Assembly (NCBI RefSeq): GCF_006874585.1
Contig: NZ_CP029761.1
Location: 507,001-571,000, forward strand
Reading direction: 5' to 3'
Length of the DNA: 64,000 bases
Origin: Sphingomonas sp. IC081
GTDB taxonomy: Bacteria; Pseudomonadota; Alphaproteobacteria; Sphingomonadales; Sphingomonadaceae
Within the stretch, counting starts at the first letter, position 1; the number at the start of each line of letters is the position of its first letter. The notes beneath the pieces are model-generated. The model was not told where the DNA came from. It was given only the letters and a program-made list of their open reading frames with translations, and searched no databases. Made by a program: the position numbers and the translations under genes. Of the stretch, positions 42,993-52,073 are shown one piece after another.

Positions 42993-43023
42993 ATCCCGTT
43001 ATGGGATAATCCGAAAATGGGAT
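42993..43023. promoter_or_regulatory. probable operator of the XRE regulator
   Basis: The dyad ATCCCGTTATGGGAT (42993-43007) and a third half-site TGGGAT (43018-43023) lie between the divergent DUF2285-like and XRE genes. Repeated GGGAT half-sites next to a small helix-turn-helix gene suggest autoregulation. Confidence 0.5.
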
Positions 43024-43059
43024 CAATGAAAGCTCCGGCCTCTCAATTCGCCGGATCCC

Positions 43060-43314
43060 ATGCCCAGTTCGCTTCGCTCGCCTCAGCAAGATAAACTCCG
43101 GGAAGTTTTAATCGACGCCCGCAAAAACGCCAAGCTGACTCAGGCGGAATTGGCTGTGCGTCTCTCGCGTCCGCAATCCTTCGTAGCGAAATATGAGCTT
43201 GGCGAGCGCCGCATCGATGTTGTTGAGTTCGTGGCTGTCGCCCGAGCCATTGGTCTGGAGGCTACGGGTCTTCTCACCACTTACCTCGCCGCGTGTGAAG
43301 CGGGCGGACTCTAA
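43060..43314 (+). CDS. XRE family helix-turn-helix regulator
   Basis: The 84-residue protein is a bare Cro/CI-type domain: LREVLIDARKNAKLTQAELAVRLSRPQSFVAKYELGERRIDVVEFVAVARAIG. The second helix QAELAVRL and recognition helix PQSFVAKYE are clear. No Shine-Dalgarno is obvious, so it may be leaderless or weakly translated. Its stop overlaps the end of the AraC remnant on the other strand. Confidence 0.85.
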   Translation: MPSSLRSPQQDKLREVLIDARKNAKLTQAELAVRLSRPQSFVAKYELGERRIDVVEFVAVARAIGLEATGLLTTYLAACEAGGL

Positions 43315-43515
43315 GTAGAATCAGCGCGGAAGCGTGCCGGGGTGGTGCCGGTCAGTTTTCTGAAGTTGACCGTGAAATGGCTTTGATCGGCGAAGCCGGC
43401 ACGCAGCGCGACCTCCGCAATCGGTATCTCCCGATCGAGAAGCAGTTCCTTGGCACGCCCGATCCGCCGTTCGAGAATGAAGCGAAAGAGCGTTGTCCCG
43501 GTCGATACCTTGAAC
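43311..43515 (-). pseudogene. C-terminal remnant of an AraC family regulator
   Basis: About 68 codons give the second half of an AraC DNA-binding domain: TLFRFILERRIGRAKELLLDREIPIAEVALRAGFADQSHFTVNFRKLTGTTPARFR. The frame runs without a break into the left end of the second IS3 copy at 43516, so the element or a deletion next to it removed the N-terminal sensor domain and the first helix-turn-helix. Confidence 0.88.
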
Positions 43516-43600
43516 TGTCCGCCGTCAGCGCCAATGGCACAGGTTTGAGGTTGTGATTTAAGGAGGGTTTGGGCTTCGTCGTAGTGACGAAGGAACGAAG

Positions 43601-43987
43601 ATGAAGCCCAAACCCTCCAATGCAAAATCACCGGTGAAGGCCCCCGCTGAGCGGGTGGTCAAGGACATCCGGCGGCAGATGCGCCGGCACTTCTCGGCCG
43701 AGGACAAGATCCGCATCGTGCTCGATGGGCTGCGTGGCGAAGACAGCATTGCCGAGCTGTGCCGCCGTGAAGGCATTGCCCAAAGCCTATATTACACCTG
43801 GTCGAAGGAGTTCATGGAGGCCGGCAAGCGCCGCCTGGCCGGTGACACGGCCCGTGCCGCGACGACTGGCGAAGTGCAGGATCTGCGCCGCGAAGCCCGT
43901 GCCCTGAAGGAATGTGTGGCCGACCTGACGCTGGAAAACCGGTTGCTCAAAAAAAGCATGATCGCGGATGGGGGCGACGACGAATGA
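43601..43987 (+). CDS. IS3 orfA, copy 2
   Basis: The 128-residue protein has the same layout as the first copy: RHFSAEDKIRIVLDGLRGED helix-turn-helix and an ENRLLKKSM zipper end. CTCAAAAAAAGC near 43950 is the probable frameshift site into orfB. The stop overlaps the orfB ATG (ATGA). Confidence 0.92.
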   Translation: MKPKPSNAKSPVKAPAERVVKDIRRQMRRHFSAEDKIRIVLDGLRGEDSIAELCRREGIAQSLYYTWSKEFMEAGKRRLAGDTARAATTGEVQDLRREARALKECVADLTLENRLLKKSMIADGGDDE

Positions 43988-44964
43988 GGTATCCCGCATC
44001 CGAGAAGCTCGAGATCATCCGGATCGTCGAGCAGTCGCACCTGACCGCCAAGCGGACGCTGGACCAACTCGGTATCGCCCGGCGGACGTTCTACCGCTGG
44101 TACGATCGCTTCCTCGAAGGTGGCCCGGAAGCGCTGGAAGATCGGCGATCGGCACCGAACCGGGTGTGGAACCGCATCGCGACCGAGGAGCAGGATCAGA
44201 TCGTCGAGATGGCACTGAAGCACAGCGAGCTGTCACCGCGCGAGCTGGCGTTGCGCTTCACCGACGAGAGGCGCTACTTCGTCTCGGAAGCCACGGTTTA
44301 CCGCCTGCTCAAGGCCCATGATCTGATCACCAGTCCTGCCTATGTGGTGATCAAGGCCGCCGATGCGTTCCACACCAAGACCACCCGGCCGAACGAGATG
44401 TGGCAGACCGACTTCACCTACTTCAAGATCATCGGGTGGGGCTGGATGTACCTGTCGACCGTGCTCGACGACTTCTCGCGCTACATCATCGCCTGGAAGC
44501 TGTGCACCAACATGCGCGCCGAGGACGTGACCGACACGCTGGACCTCGCGCTCAAGGCCTCGGGCTGTGACAGCGCCACGGTGCTGCACAAGCCCAGACT
44601 GCTCAGCGATAATGGCCCCAGCTACATCGCCGGCGAACTGGCGGAATACATCGAGGCCCGGAAGATGAGCCATGTGCGCGGCGCCCCGTGTCATCTGCAG
44701 ACCCAGGGCAAGATCGAGCGCTGGCACCAGACCCTGAAGAACCGCATCCTGCTGGAAAACTACTTCCTGCCCGGTGACCTGGAGGCCAAGATCGAGGCGT
44801 TCGTCGAGCACTACAACCACCGGCGGTACCACGAGAGCCTCGACAACGTGACACCCGCCGACGCCTACTTCGGCAAGGCGCCAGCCATCATCAAACAGCG
44901 TGAAAGGATCAAACGACAGACCATCGAGCATCGGCGCTTGCTTCACCGCAAGCACGCCGCTTAA
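43984..44964 (+). CDS. IS3 orfB transposase, copy 2 (intact)
   Basis: The 326-residue protein has the helix-turn-helix RTLDQLGIARRTFYRWYDRF, and the DDE core: first Asp in MWQTDFTYFK, second in LSDNGPSYI, Glu region in QGKIERWHQTLKNRILLENY. The Trp codon that is a stop in copy 1 is TGG here. Expression is probably as OrfAB by frameshift. This copy could mobilise copy 1 in trans. Confidence 0.94.
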   Translation: MRYPASEKLEIIRIVEQSHLTAKRTLDQLGIARRTFYRWYDRFLEGGPEALEDRRSAPNRVWNRIATEEQDQIVEMALKHSELSPRELALRFTDERRYFVSEATVYRLLKAHDLITSPAYVVIKAADAFHTKTTRPNEMWQTDFTYFKIIGWGWMYLSTVLDDFSRYIIAWKLCTNMRAEDVTDTLDLALKASGCDSATVLHKPRLLSDNGPSYIAGELAEYIEARKMSHVRGAPCHLQTQGKIERWHQTLKNRILLENYFLPGDLEAKIEAFVEHYNHRRYHESLDNVTPADAYFGKAPAIIKQRERIKRQTIEHRRLLHRKHAA

Positions 44965-45038
44965 CATCAACCCCAAGACGAGGCCCGCACTCCGCTATTC
45001 TACGCCGCGAGTTGTGCCGAATGTTCTGACGACGGACA

Positions 45039-45839
45039 GCGCCGAACAAGCCGTTCTTCATGTACTTCTGCCCCGGCGCCCAGCACGCCCCGCATCACGT
45101 GCCGAGGGAATGGGCCGACAAGTACAAGGGCCAGTTCGACAAGGGCTGGGACCACTACCGCGAGGAAACCTTCAGGCGGCAGAAGGAACTGGGCGTCATT
45201 CCGCAGAACACGGTGATGTCGCGCCACGATCCCGACGTGCAGGACTGGGACAGCCTCTCGGACGACGAGCGCAAGCTCTATGCCCGCATGATGGAAGTCT
45301 TTGCCGGCTTCCTGGAGCACACCGACCACTATCTCGGCGAGCTGATCCAGTTCCTCAAGGACATCGGCGAGTATGACAATACGCTGATCATGCTGGTTTC
45401 CGACAATGGCTCCAGCGCCGAGGGCGGGCCGACCGGATCGGTCAACGAAAACAAGTTCTTCAACAACGTGCCCGACAATCTCGAGCAGAACCTCAAGGCG
45501 CTGGAGGACATCGGCGGGCCGAAGTATTTCAACCACTTCTCCTGGGGCTGGACCCATGCCGGCTGGCGCGCGGTCTGTCCCTGGCCGGGTACCTCGTTTG
45601 TCGAATCCGGCCGCGCCTTCGGCGACGAGATCACCCACGACAAGCTCAACGCGCTCGATGCCTCGGGCTGGGAGCTCTACAACCTTGTCGACGATCCGGC
45701 CGAGACGACCGACCTTGCCGACCAGGAAAAGGCCAGGCTGATCGAGATGATCGGCATATCGAGTGAGGGCGAGCCGCGGCCGATCGCGGCGAATGGCCGG
45801 GGTCCGCAGCACCCCGGCCATTTCCTGTTCCCGGTTTAG
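45039..45839 (+). pseudogene. arylsulfatase remnant, 5' end removed by IS3
   Basis: Homology starts at the first base after the IS border (APNKPFF, then MYFCPGAQHAPHHVPREWADKYKG) and runs through LVSDNGSSAEGGPTGSVNENKFFNN. The N-terminal third with the formylglycine signature is absent. After SWGWTHAG the expected middle region is missing and the frame jumps to FVESGRAFGDEITHDKLN and WELYNLVDDPAETTDLA, the usual C-terminal subdomain, so there is also an internal deletion. Not functional. Confidence 0.85.
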
Positions 45840-46717
45840 AAGCCGTCCACGGCCTTGCTGACCAGGATGTTCACCGCCACGCGGCGGTTCTGGGCCTTGC
45901 CTTCCGGCGTGCTGTTGTCCGCCAGCGGGTCGGCCTTGGCCATGCCGGTGGGGGTCAGCATGCGGTAGGGCTTCCAGTGGCAGGCCTGCTGGAGATAGTT
46001 CACCACGCGGGTGGCGCGCTTTTCGCTGAGCGTCTGGTTGTAATCGTCGCTGCCCACCGAGTCGGTGTAGCCGACCACCAGCAGCAGGGCATTGTCCATG
46101 CCATCGGCCGAATTGGCCGCGGCGCACAGGTTGCTCTTGGCTTCGGGCGAAAGATCGTACTTGCCGGTGTCGAAGTTCACGTTGGTCGTGCCCTTGACGT
46201 TGTACTTGTCGATGTCGCCCATGCGGCCGCGCAGGGCCTCGGTGGCGGCCTCGTTGCTGGCAAAGCGCTGGTCGGTGCCGTTGTGGATCATCGACGCGGT
46301 CTTCAGATCCTTGTTCTTGAGGTCGATCGAGTCCGCCAGCAGAGCACCGTTGGCCTGCAGGGTGTCGACCGAGACCGGCAGGCCGTTCAGCAGCGAGGTC
46401 GCCGCCAGCTTGCTGCGGCTGATGCCCAGGAAGCCGCCGCTGGCCTTGATCTTGGTGGCGTCATCGATGACGATGACGGTCTTGCTGCCGTCGGCGCTGG
46501 TCACCTGCATCTTGTCACCCATGCGGGCGGAGATGATGCCCTCGATCTCCGGGCCCTTGGTCGCTTCCGCCCGGTTGACCGGACGTTCGCCGTAGACGGT
46601 GGCCGCTACATCGCCCTCTTGCGGATCCTGCTGCTGCGCCGCAACGCTGCCCGAAACCGGGATAGCCAGCATGCCGAGCATGATCAGCATCTGCGACCTT
46701 TTGGAAATGCCACTCAT
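45836..46717 (-). CDS. OmpA family outer-membrane protein
   Basis: The 293-residue protein has a signal peptide (MLIMLGMLAIPVSGSVAA), a middle OB-like domain with the pattern of DUF5666 proteins (IEGIISARMGDKMQVTSADGSKTVIVIDDATKIK), and a C-terminal OmpA peptidoglycan-binding domain (VNFDTGKYDLSPEAKSNL, VVGYTDSVGSDDYNQTLSEKRA, GKAQNRRVAVNI). It probably links outer membrane and wall. GAGGAACGAC precedes ATG 46717. The TAG stop overlaps the sulfatase remnant's end by 4 bp on the other strand. Confidence 0.88.
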   Translation of the reverse strand: MSGISKRSQMLIMLGMLAIPVSGSVAAQQQDPQEGDVAATVYGERPVNRAEATKGPEIEGIISARMGDKMQVTSADGSKTVIVIDDATKIKASGGFLGISRSKLAATSLLNGLPVSVDTLQANGALLADSIDLKNKDLKTASMIHNGTDQRFASNEAATEALRGRMGDIDKYNVKGTTNVNFDTGKYDLSPEAKSNLCAAANSADGMDNALLLVVGYTDSVGSDDYNQTLSEKRATRVVNYLQQACHWKPYRMLTPTGMAKADPLADNSTPEGKAQNRRVAVNILVSKAVDGF

Positions 46718-47482
46718 AACGTCGTTCCTCCAAACCTGTTCAGCCGGTTTGTGCGTTTCCTCGGCATTTCGTCCGAACCCCCTGTTCGCGTTTCCGGCTT
46801 TCAAAACCCCCTTCATCTGGCCAGGGTGTCCATTGCGGCTCTCTTGCCGCCCTTGTGCACCGTGGGCTTTCTGGATGTTGACGGCAGCCTTTCCCGCATA
46901 TGAACGCGCAGGGGCTGCACCCTCGATCTGCGGGTAATGCGAGAGCGCGGTGCGGTGAACGGTGGCGAATCGCCCCTCTTCGTGCGTGCATTCGTGGCCG
47001 CAAGAGGAGGGGGATGCCGCGTGGGCGCTTTGGCGGATGCGGCCACGTTGCAGGGCAGGCGGCCTGGGGGAAGGGCACCGCGGCAACTGCCGCTGCGGAA
47101 TGCATCGGGCGGACGATCTCATCGCGGGACAACTGTCCGCCCGAAATCAGGCTATCGCCGGCTTGTTGTGTTAACTAATGTACGCAAATTCCGACGGGGG
47201 GTCGTCGGAATTCACGAATTGCACTGGGGGGCCATGCAATGTTTGCGACCAAGTTGAAGTGCTTGCTCGGGCGGCACAAGCCTGTCCGGAGAGATGTCGT
47301 GTGGACCGATGCCGGGTATGTCGGGGCATGCCGGGGGTGCGGCGGCGGCATACGCCGGACGGCCCCGGGCAAGTGGCATCTGGAGGACCATCCCGAGGCG
47401 GGCTGACCGATCCGGGATTTCGCGGCAGGGGCGCAGGGGCCCGTGCCGCGAAATTCGCTTTTTGCGGGCTGGCGCCGCCGTC
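46718..47482. other. long non-coding region upstream of the OmpA-family gene
   Basis: These 765 bp hold several short open frames, none with a plausible start, codon use or homology. The one clear structure is a hairpin at 47187-47212 (AATTCCGAC with GTCGGAATT around 8 bases). An AT-richer stretch with GTTAACTAATG (47170-47180) precedes it. The region may carry a long leader or a small RNA; I cannot support either. Confidence 0.4.
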
Positions 47483-47504
47483 AAAATGCCCTCTCGGGCA
47501 TTTT
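47483..47504 (-). terminator. terminator of the alr-dadA-ridA operon
   Basis: AAAATGCCC (47483-47491) pairs with GGGCATTTT (47496-47504) around a TCTC loop. On the minus strand, 13 bp after the ridA stop, the stem ends in TTTT followed by GACGG, a typical intrinsic terminator. It can also work on the plus strand (TTTTT at 47501-47505). Confidence 0.75.
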
Positions 47505-47516
47505 TCAAACAGCCTC

Positions 47517-47864
47517 TCAGGCCCTGGCGGCGATCACGATGATCTCGACCTTGTAGTCCGGGGTGAACAGCCTGGCTTCACCGGTCGCCCGGGCCGGGGC
47601 CGGGTGGCCGGCGATCCAGCCATCCCAGACCGCGTTCATTTCCTCGAAGTCGGCCATGTCGGCGAGCCAGATCGTGGCCATCAGCAGGTGATCCTTGCTG
47701 CTGCCGGTCTTGGCGAGCAACGCCTCGATCTCCGCCAGCGCCACCTTGGTCTGCTCGGTGATGCTCGCGCCCGGTTCGCCGATCTGGCCGGCGAGGTAGA
47801 TGGTGTCGCCGTGGATCACGGCCTCGCTCATGCGTGGGCCCTGGTCGATGCGGGTAATGGTCAT
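47517..47864 (-). CDS. ridA: RidA family enamine/imine deaminase
   Basis: The 115-residue protein has the RidA/YjgF fold: RMSEAVIHGDTIYLAGQIGEP, TKVALAEIEALLAKTGSSKDHLLMATIWLADM, and the Arg in PAPARATGEARL. RidA hydrolyses reactive 2-aminoacrylate and imines produced by PLP enzymes and amino acid oxidases, a natural companion to alanine racemase and DadA. GGAAGGACC precedes the ATG; the gap to dadA is 22 bp. Confidence 0.92.
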   Translation of the reverse strand: MTITRIDQGPRMSEAVIHGDTIYLAGQIGEPGASITEQTKVALAEIEALLAKTGSSKDHLLMATIWLADMADFEEMNAVWDGWIAGHPAPARATGEARLFTPDYKVEIIVIAARA

Positions 47865-47886
47865 GTCGGGTCCTTCCGGATGAGGT

Positions 47887-49137
47887 TCAGTAGCGGCTGA
47901 TGGCAAGGTCTGCGGTCTCGATGGCCGGCTTGTGGCCGCCGATGATGTCGGCGATGACATGGGCCGAACCGCAGGCCATCGTCCAGCCCAGCGTGCCGTG
48001 GCCGGTGTTGAGGAACAGGTTCGGCACCTTGGTGGCGCCGATGACCGGCGTGCTGTCCGGCGTCATCGGCCTGAGGCCGGACCAGAAGCTGCCTTGCGCC
48101 ATGTCGCCCGCGCCGGGGAACAGGGTGCCGGCCGAATGTTCCAGCGTGGCGCGCCGGGCAGGCGGCAGATCGCGCGAAAAGCCCGAGATCTCGGCCATGC
48201 CGCCGATGCGGATGCGGTCTCCCAAACGGGTGATCGCCACCTTGTAGCTCTCGTCGAGCAAGGTGGAGACCGGCGCGCGCGGCTCGTCGACGATCGGCAC
48301 GGTCAGCGAGTAGCCCTTGACCGGGTAGACCGGCAGGCGAATGCCCAGCGGCGCAACGAGCTGCGGCGAGAAGCTGCCCATGGCGACAAGGAAGCCATCG
48401 GCCGCCAGCTTGCCCTGGTCGGTCTCGACATGGGTGATGCGTCCGCCGTCCTCGATCAGCCGGTGGATCGAGGTGCTGTTGAGGAAGCGCACGCCCTTGG
48501 CGGCGGCCATCGCGGCAAGGGCATTGGTGAACTTGAAGCAGTCGCCGGTCTCGTCGTGGGGCAGGCGCAGTCCGCCCGCGATGGACGCCTGGCTGGTGGC
48601 GAGACCCGGTTCGGCGCCGATGCAGCCGGCCTTGTCAAGCACTTCGAAAGGCACGCCATCGGCCTTCAGCACTTCGATGTCCTTGCCGATCCCGTCGAGC
48701 TGCTTCTGTTCGCGGAACAGTTGCAGGGTGCCCTGCATGCGTTCGTCATAAGCGATGCCGGTGTCCCGGCGCAGCGCGATCAGGCAGTCGCGGCTGAATT
48801 CGGCAAGGCGCACCATGCGGCTCTTGTTGATCGCATAGTCGCGCGCGTTGCAGTTGCCGAGCATCGCGAAGAGCCAGCGCAGCATCGCCGGATCGGCGTG
48901 GAGGCGCAGGATCAGCGGTGCGTGTTCCATCATCAGCCAGCGCAGGGCCTTGGTGGGAATGCCGGGGGCGGCCCAGGGCGACGCGTAGCCGGGCGAAATC
49001 TCGCCGGCATTGGCGAAGCTGGTTTCCAGTGCCGGGCCTTCCTGCCGGTCGATCACCACGACTTCGTGGCCCGCTTCGGCCAGATACCAGGCGGAGGTGA
49101 CGCCGATGACGCCGCTGCCGAGGATGGCGATCTTCAT
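47887..49137 (-). CDS. dadA: D-amino acid dehydrogenase
   Basis: The 416-residue flavoenzyme starts with the FAD fold [27 protein letters not shown], has the [15 protein letters not shown] substrate loop and ends with [25 protein letters not shown]. It oxidises D-alanine to pyruvate and passes electrons to the respiratory chain. Length is normal. Its start overlaps the alr stop by 4 bp, so both are coupled. Confidence 0.95.
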   Translation of the reverse strand: MKIAILGSGVIGVTSAWYLAEAGHEVVVIDRQEGPALETSFANAGEISPGYASPWAAPGIPTKALRWLMMEHAPLILRLHADPAMLRWLFAMLGNCNARDYAINKSRMVRLAEFSRDCLIALRRDTGIAYDERMQGTLQLFREQKQLDGIGKDIEVLKADGVPFEVLDKAGCIGAEPGLATSQASIAGGLRLPHDETGDCFKFTNALAAMAAAKGVRFLNSTSIHRLIEDGGRITHVETDQGKLAADGFLVAMGSFSPQLVAPLGIRLPVYPVKGYSLTVPIVDEPRAPVSTLLDESYKVAITRLGDRIRIGGMAEISGFSRDLPPARRATLEHSAGTLFPGAGDMAQGSFWSGLRPMTPDSTPVIGATKVPNLFLNTGHGTLGWTMACGSAHVIADIIGGHKPAIETADLAISRY

Positions 49138-50270
49138 GGGGCAGTCTTCATGGATGCAGTGCTCCGAATGCGCGCGCTGGTTTCAGAGGGGAGGTAGACC
49201 CGTTCGTAGCGGCGGCTGAGTTGCGTCAGGATCTCGTAGGAAATGGTGCCCGCATCGGCGGCGACCTGATCGATGCCCTGATGAGGGCCGAGCAGTTCGA
49301 CCGGCGCGCCGGGACGGAGGTGCTCGGCGGGCACATCGGTGACGTCGAGGGTAATGCTGTCCATCGAAACGCGCCCGGCAACCGGCACGCGGATGCCGGC
49401 GATATAGGCCGAACCCCGGTTGCCGAGGCAGCGCGGCCAACCATCGGCATAACCGACCGGGATGGTGGCGATGCGGGTCTCGCGCGTGGTCTTGAAGGTC
49501 AGGCCATAGCCGACCCCGGTGCCGGCGGGGATCGTGCGGAGCTGGGCGATGCGGGCTTCGAGGTGCACCGTCGCGCGCATCGGGTTAGGTGCATTGCTGC
49601 GAGGCGCGCCGCCGTAAAGCGCGATGCCGGCGCGCACGAGATCGAAGTGGCCGCGTGCGTGGAACGCGCCGCCGCTGTTGTCGAGAGCGAGCGGGACACC
49701 GGGAAAGCTGGCGGCGATCGTGCGGAAGTGTGTTTCCTGCGCGGCGTTGGCGGCATCGCCGGGTTCGTCGGCGCAGGCCAGATGGCTGATGATGAAATGC
49801 AGGTCGATCGGGCGAAGCAGCTCGGGCCGCGCCAGTACCTGTGCGATCTCGTCGCCCGGCAGGCCCATGCGGGACATGCCGGTATCGACCTGAAGCACGG
49901 CTGGCAGGCGCGTGTCGCATCGTGCCGCTTCGGCCGACCAGCGCTCGATCTGGTCCAGCGAATTGAGCACCGGCACCGCGCCGAGCGCCGCGCAGGCAGC
50001 TTCGCCGCCGGGGAGGAGGCCATTGAGGATGTAGACCGGAATGCCGGCGGGAAGTTCGGGAATCAGGGCTTCCGCTTCGCCCTGCAAGGCCACGAAAAGA
50101 TGGCGGCATCCTTCGTCGATCAGGGTGCGCGCGACTTCTGCAGCGCCGAGACCGTAGCCGTTTGCCTTGACCACGCCGCCGACCGCTGCGGGGGCCACAC
50201 GGTCGCGAATCAACCGGTAGTTCGCGGCGAGTGCTTCGAGGTCGATTGTCAGGCGTGCTCCGGCAACCAC
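49134..50270 (-). CDS. alr/dadX: alanine racemase, catabolic type
   Basis: The 378-residue PLP enzyme carries its lysine in [13 protein letters not shown], the catalytic Tyr region in [10 protein letters not shown], and [13 protein letters not shown] near the C-terminus. Position before dadA points to the catabolic DadX role: L-alanine to D-alanine, then DadA. It starts with GTG 50270 behind AAGGGGA; the nearby ATG at 50275 is out of frame. It is the first gene of the operon and is divergent from the AsnC/Lrp gene. Confidence 0.93.
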   Translation of the reverse strand: MVAGARLTIDLEALAANYRLIRDRVAPAAVGGVVKANGYGLGAAEVARTLIDEGCRHLFVALQGEAEALIPELPAGIPVYILNGLLPGGEAACAALGAVPVLNSLDQIERWSAEAARCDTRLPAVLQVDTGMSRMGLPGDEIAQVLARPELLRPIDLHFIISHLACADEPGDAANAAQETHFRTIAASFPGVPLALDNSGGAFHARGHFDLVRAGIALYGGAPRSNAPNPMRATVHLEARIAQLRTIPAGTGVGYGLTFKTTRETRIATIPVGYADGWPRCLGNRGSAYIAGIRVPVAGRVSMDSITLDVTDVPAEHLRPGAPVELLGPHQGIDQVAADAGTISYEILTQLSRRYERVYLPSETSARIRSTASMKTAP

Positions 50271-50422
50271 ATCATTCCCCTTGGAACCGGTTATCTCCTG
50301 ATCGATCAGGGCCGGAATGAGGAAAGGCTATCGTACCCTGTTTCAAATAGGCTGCCAATTATTCGCAGGAATCGCTACGATATGCGAAATTTGGCATCGT
50401 TCTACGAAGGTTGTGATAGATC

Positions 50423-50890
50423 ATGGCATGGGCCCCCGACGACGTGGACCGCTCGATCCTGCGTGTGCTGCGCCTCGACGGGCGCAAGCCCAATGCCGAA
50501 GTGGCGCAGGAAGTGGGGCTTTCTCCTTCCGCATGCCTCAGGCGGATCCGCATCATGGAAGATCGCGGCGTGATTCGTGGGTACACCGTGATCACCGGCG
50601 CGGAAAACGACGATGTGCGGGGCGTCGATGTGGTGGTGCAGGTGACGCTGGAGCGCCAGACCGAAGACTACCTCTCACGCTTCGAGAACGCCGTGCGGCA
50701 GTGCCCGGAAATTCGCGAGTGCTTCCTGATGGGCGGTGATGTCGACTATTGGCTACGTCTGCGCACCGAGAGTGTTGCCGCATACGAGGCGATCCACGGT
50801 GAAGTGCTTTCGCGCTTGCCGGGGGTGACGCGCATCAGTTCCAGCTTCGCAATGCGCGATGCCCTGCGCCCCAAGCGGATCAGCCGGTAG
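50423..50890 (+). CDS. AsnC/Lrp family regulator of the alr-dadA operon
   Basis: The 155-residue protein has the Lrp-type helix-turn-helix (DDVDRSILRVLRLDGRKPNAEVAQEVGLSPSACLRRI) and the RAM ligand domain (DVVVQVTLERQ, CFLMGGDVDYWLRLRTES, LPGVTRISSSFAMR). Divergent Lrp-type genes next to dadA respond to alanine in other bacteria, and the 152-bp gap between the starts is the likely operator. Confidence 0.92.
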   Translation: MAWAPDDVDRSILRVLRLDGRKPNAEVAQEVGLSPSACLRRIRIMEDRGVIRGYTVITGAENDDVRGVDVVVQVTLERQTEDYLSRFENAVRQCPEIRECFLMGGDVDYWLRLRTESVAAYEAIHGEVLSRLPGVTRISSSFAMRDALRPKRISR

Positions 50891-50916
50891 CGGCGGGGAC
50901 CTTTCGCCGGTCCTGT

Positions 50917-50963
50917 TCGCCACCGCCTTGTTTGCCACCGCCTTGTTTGCTGCCGCCTTGCGT
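50917..50963 (+). repeat. three copies of a 15-bp tandem repeat
   Basis: After the regulator stop, the unit CGCCACCGCCTTGTT recurs with period 15 (copies begin near 50919, 50934 and 50949; the third is diverged, TGCTGCCGCCTTGCG). It is non-coding on the plus strand and could be a slippage-prone spacer. Confidence 0.6.
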
Positions 50964-51065
50964 CGGCAGCTGGCTGGTGTGCCTTAGACGATGCGCCAAG
51001 TAGATCGCCTGGTGCAGGGCGCGCGTGTGGGCGGTGGTTGCGGGGAGCGGCGAACTGTTCACGGC

Positions 51066-52013
51066 TTAGGTGTTTAGTCCCAACATGTGATGGTTAGGTT
51101 TGACGATAAAGATGTGAGGCTTTGATTTCCAGAGTTCCTCGACAGCTTCGTAAGGCGTTCGGAACTTGAGCGCCTTGAGCTGCTTGGCGAAGTTGTAGGC
51201 GGTCAGCCAGTCACGGACGTGCCGTCGCAGTTCGTTGATCGAGGCGTAATGGAAGGATTTGACGGTCGCCTCCTTGATGGTTCGCACCATGCGTTCGGCC
51301 TGCCCGTTGGTCCAGGGATGATAGGGCTTGGTTAGCCGGTGCTCGATACCGTTTTCCTGACAGACGCGGCCGAAGATGTGCGGGAAGGACAGGCCGGTGC
51401 CACGCTCGAACTGGGCGAACTGCACGCCGTTGTCGGTGAGGATGGTGTGAATCTTGTAGGGCACCGTCCTGATCAACGCTTTCAGGAAGCCGGCTGCGAC
51501 CAGCTTCGTCGCTCTGCGATAGATGCGTGCGAAGACCAGCTTGGATGTGCGGTCCACGGCGACATAGAGGTAGGCCTTGCCATCCTCATAACGCAGTTCG
51601 GCGATATCGATGTGGAAGTAGCCGATCTCGTAGTTCTTGAACTTCTGCGGCTTCTCGCGATCGGCTTTGGGCAACTGGCTGATCCCATGCCGTTGCAGGC
51701 AGCGATGCAACGACGAGCGGCTCAGATGCGGGATCACGTCCTTGAGCGCGATGTAAACATCGTCGAGTGGCAGCCGGGCCTGCACCCGCAGCGCCACGAT
51801 CGCGGCTTCCTCCATTGGGGAGAGCACAGTGCTGCGCCGCTCCCTCGGTCCCATCGGCAAGTCTTCCACCGATTGCCGCTTGCGCCACTTCAGGACCGTT
51901 TTCTCGTTGATCCCGTACTTCTTGGCGAGGTGCGCGACCGAAGCTTGCGATCGCTGTAGCTCTGCTCGAATGGCGTGCGTGGTCTTGGCGCTGCCATGGA
52001 GAACCTGGCCCAT
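51066..52013 (-). CDS. IS481 family-like DDE transposase
   Basis: The 315-residue transposase has an N-terminal helix-turn-helix (SQASVAHLAKKYGINEKTVLKWRKR) and an rve-type catalytic core (YFHIDIAELRYEDGKAYLYVAVDRTSK, ILTDNGVQF, NGQAERMVRTIKEATVKSF). Its last eight codons are read from the terminal repeat, and the stop TAA uses the TA at the border plus one host base, so the stop depends on the insertion site. Confidence 0.9.
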   Translation of the reverse strand: MGQVLHGSAKTTHAIRAELQRSQASVAHLAKKYGINEKTVLKWRKRQSVEDLPMGPRERRSTVLSPMEEAAIVALRVQARLPLDDVYIALKDVIPHLSRSSLHRCLQRHGISQLPKADREKPQKFKNYEIGYFHIDIAELRYEDGKAYLYVAVDRTSKLVFARIYRRATKLVAAGFLKALIRTVPYKIHTILTDNGVQFAQFERGTGLSFPHIFGRVCQENGIEHRLTKPYHPWTNGQAERMVRTIKEATVKSFHYASINELRRHVRDWLTAYNFAKQLKALKFRTPYEAVEELWKSKPHIFIVKPNHHMLGLNT

Positions 52014-52073
52014 AAATCCCTCCGCTGTGATGGGGATAGTTTTACACCATCACATGTTGGGACCAAACACCTA
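51067..52073 (-). mobile_element. IS481-like insertion sequence
   Basis: The ends show the near-perfect inverted repeat (TA)GGTGTTTAGTCCCAACAT at the left and (TA)GGTGTTTGGTCCCAACAT read inward at the right. TA at both borders may be a 2-bp duplication or part of the repeat. The element lies exactly at the stop codon of the priming glycosyltransferase gene, which is rebuilt as TAG. One transposase gene fills it. Confidence 0.85.

Larger units (their letters stand above)
43516..45038 (+). mobile_element. IS3 family element, copy 2 (1523 bp, intact)
   Basis: The ends are TGTCCGCCGTCAGCGCCAAT at 43516 and TGTCCGTCGTCAGAACATT read inward from 45038. orfA and orfB are open. There is no target duplication (flanks GAAC and GCGC). 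It interrupts an AraC gene on the left and a sulfatase gene on the right, which are unlikely to have been one locus, so a deletion or recombination happened through the element. Confidence 0.92.

Noticed and set aside
44900..45376. A gene over the right end of IS3 copy 2
   Set aside because: The frame crosses the IS border, has no homology, and opposes the sulfatase frame that does show homology.
50917..50963. CRISPR array
   Set aside because: Three units of 15 bp with no spacers; it is a simple tandem repeat.
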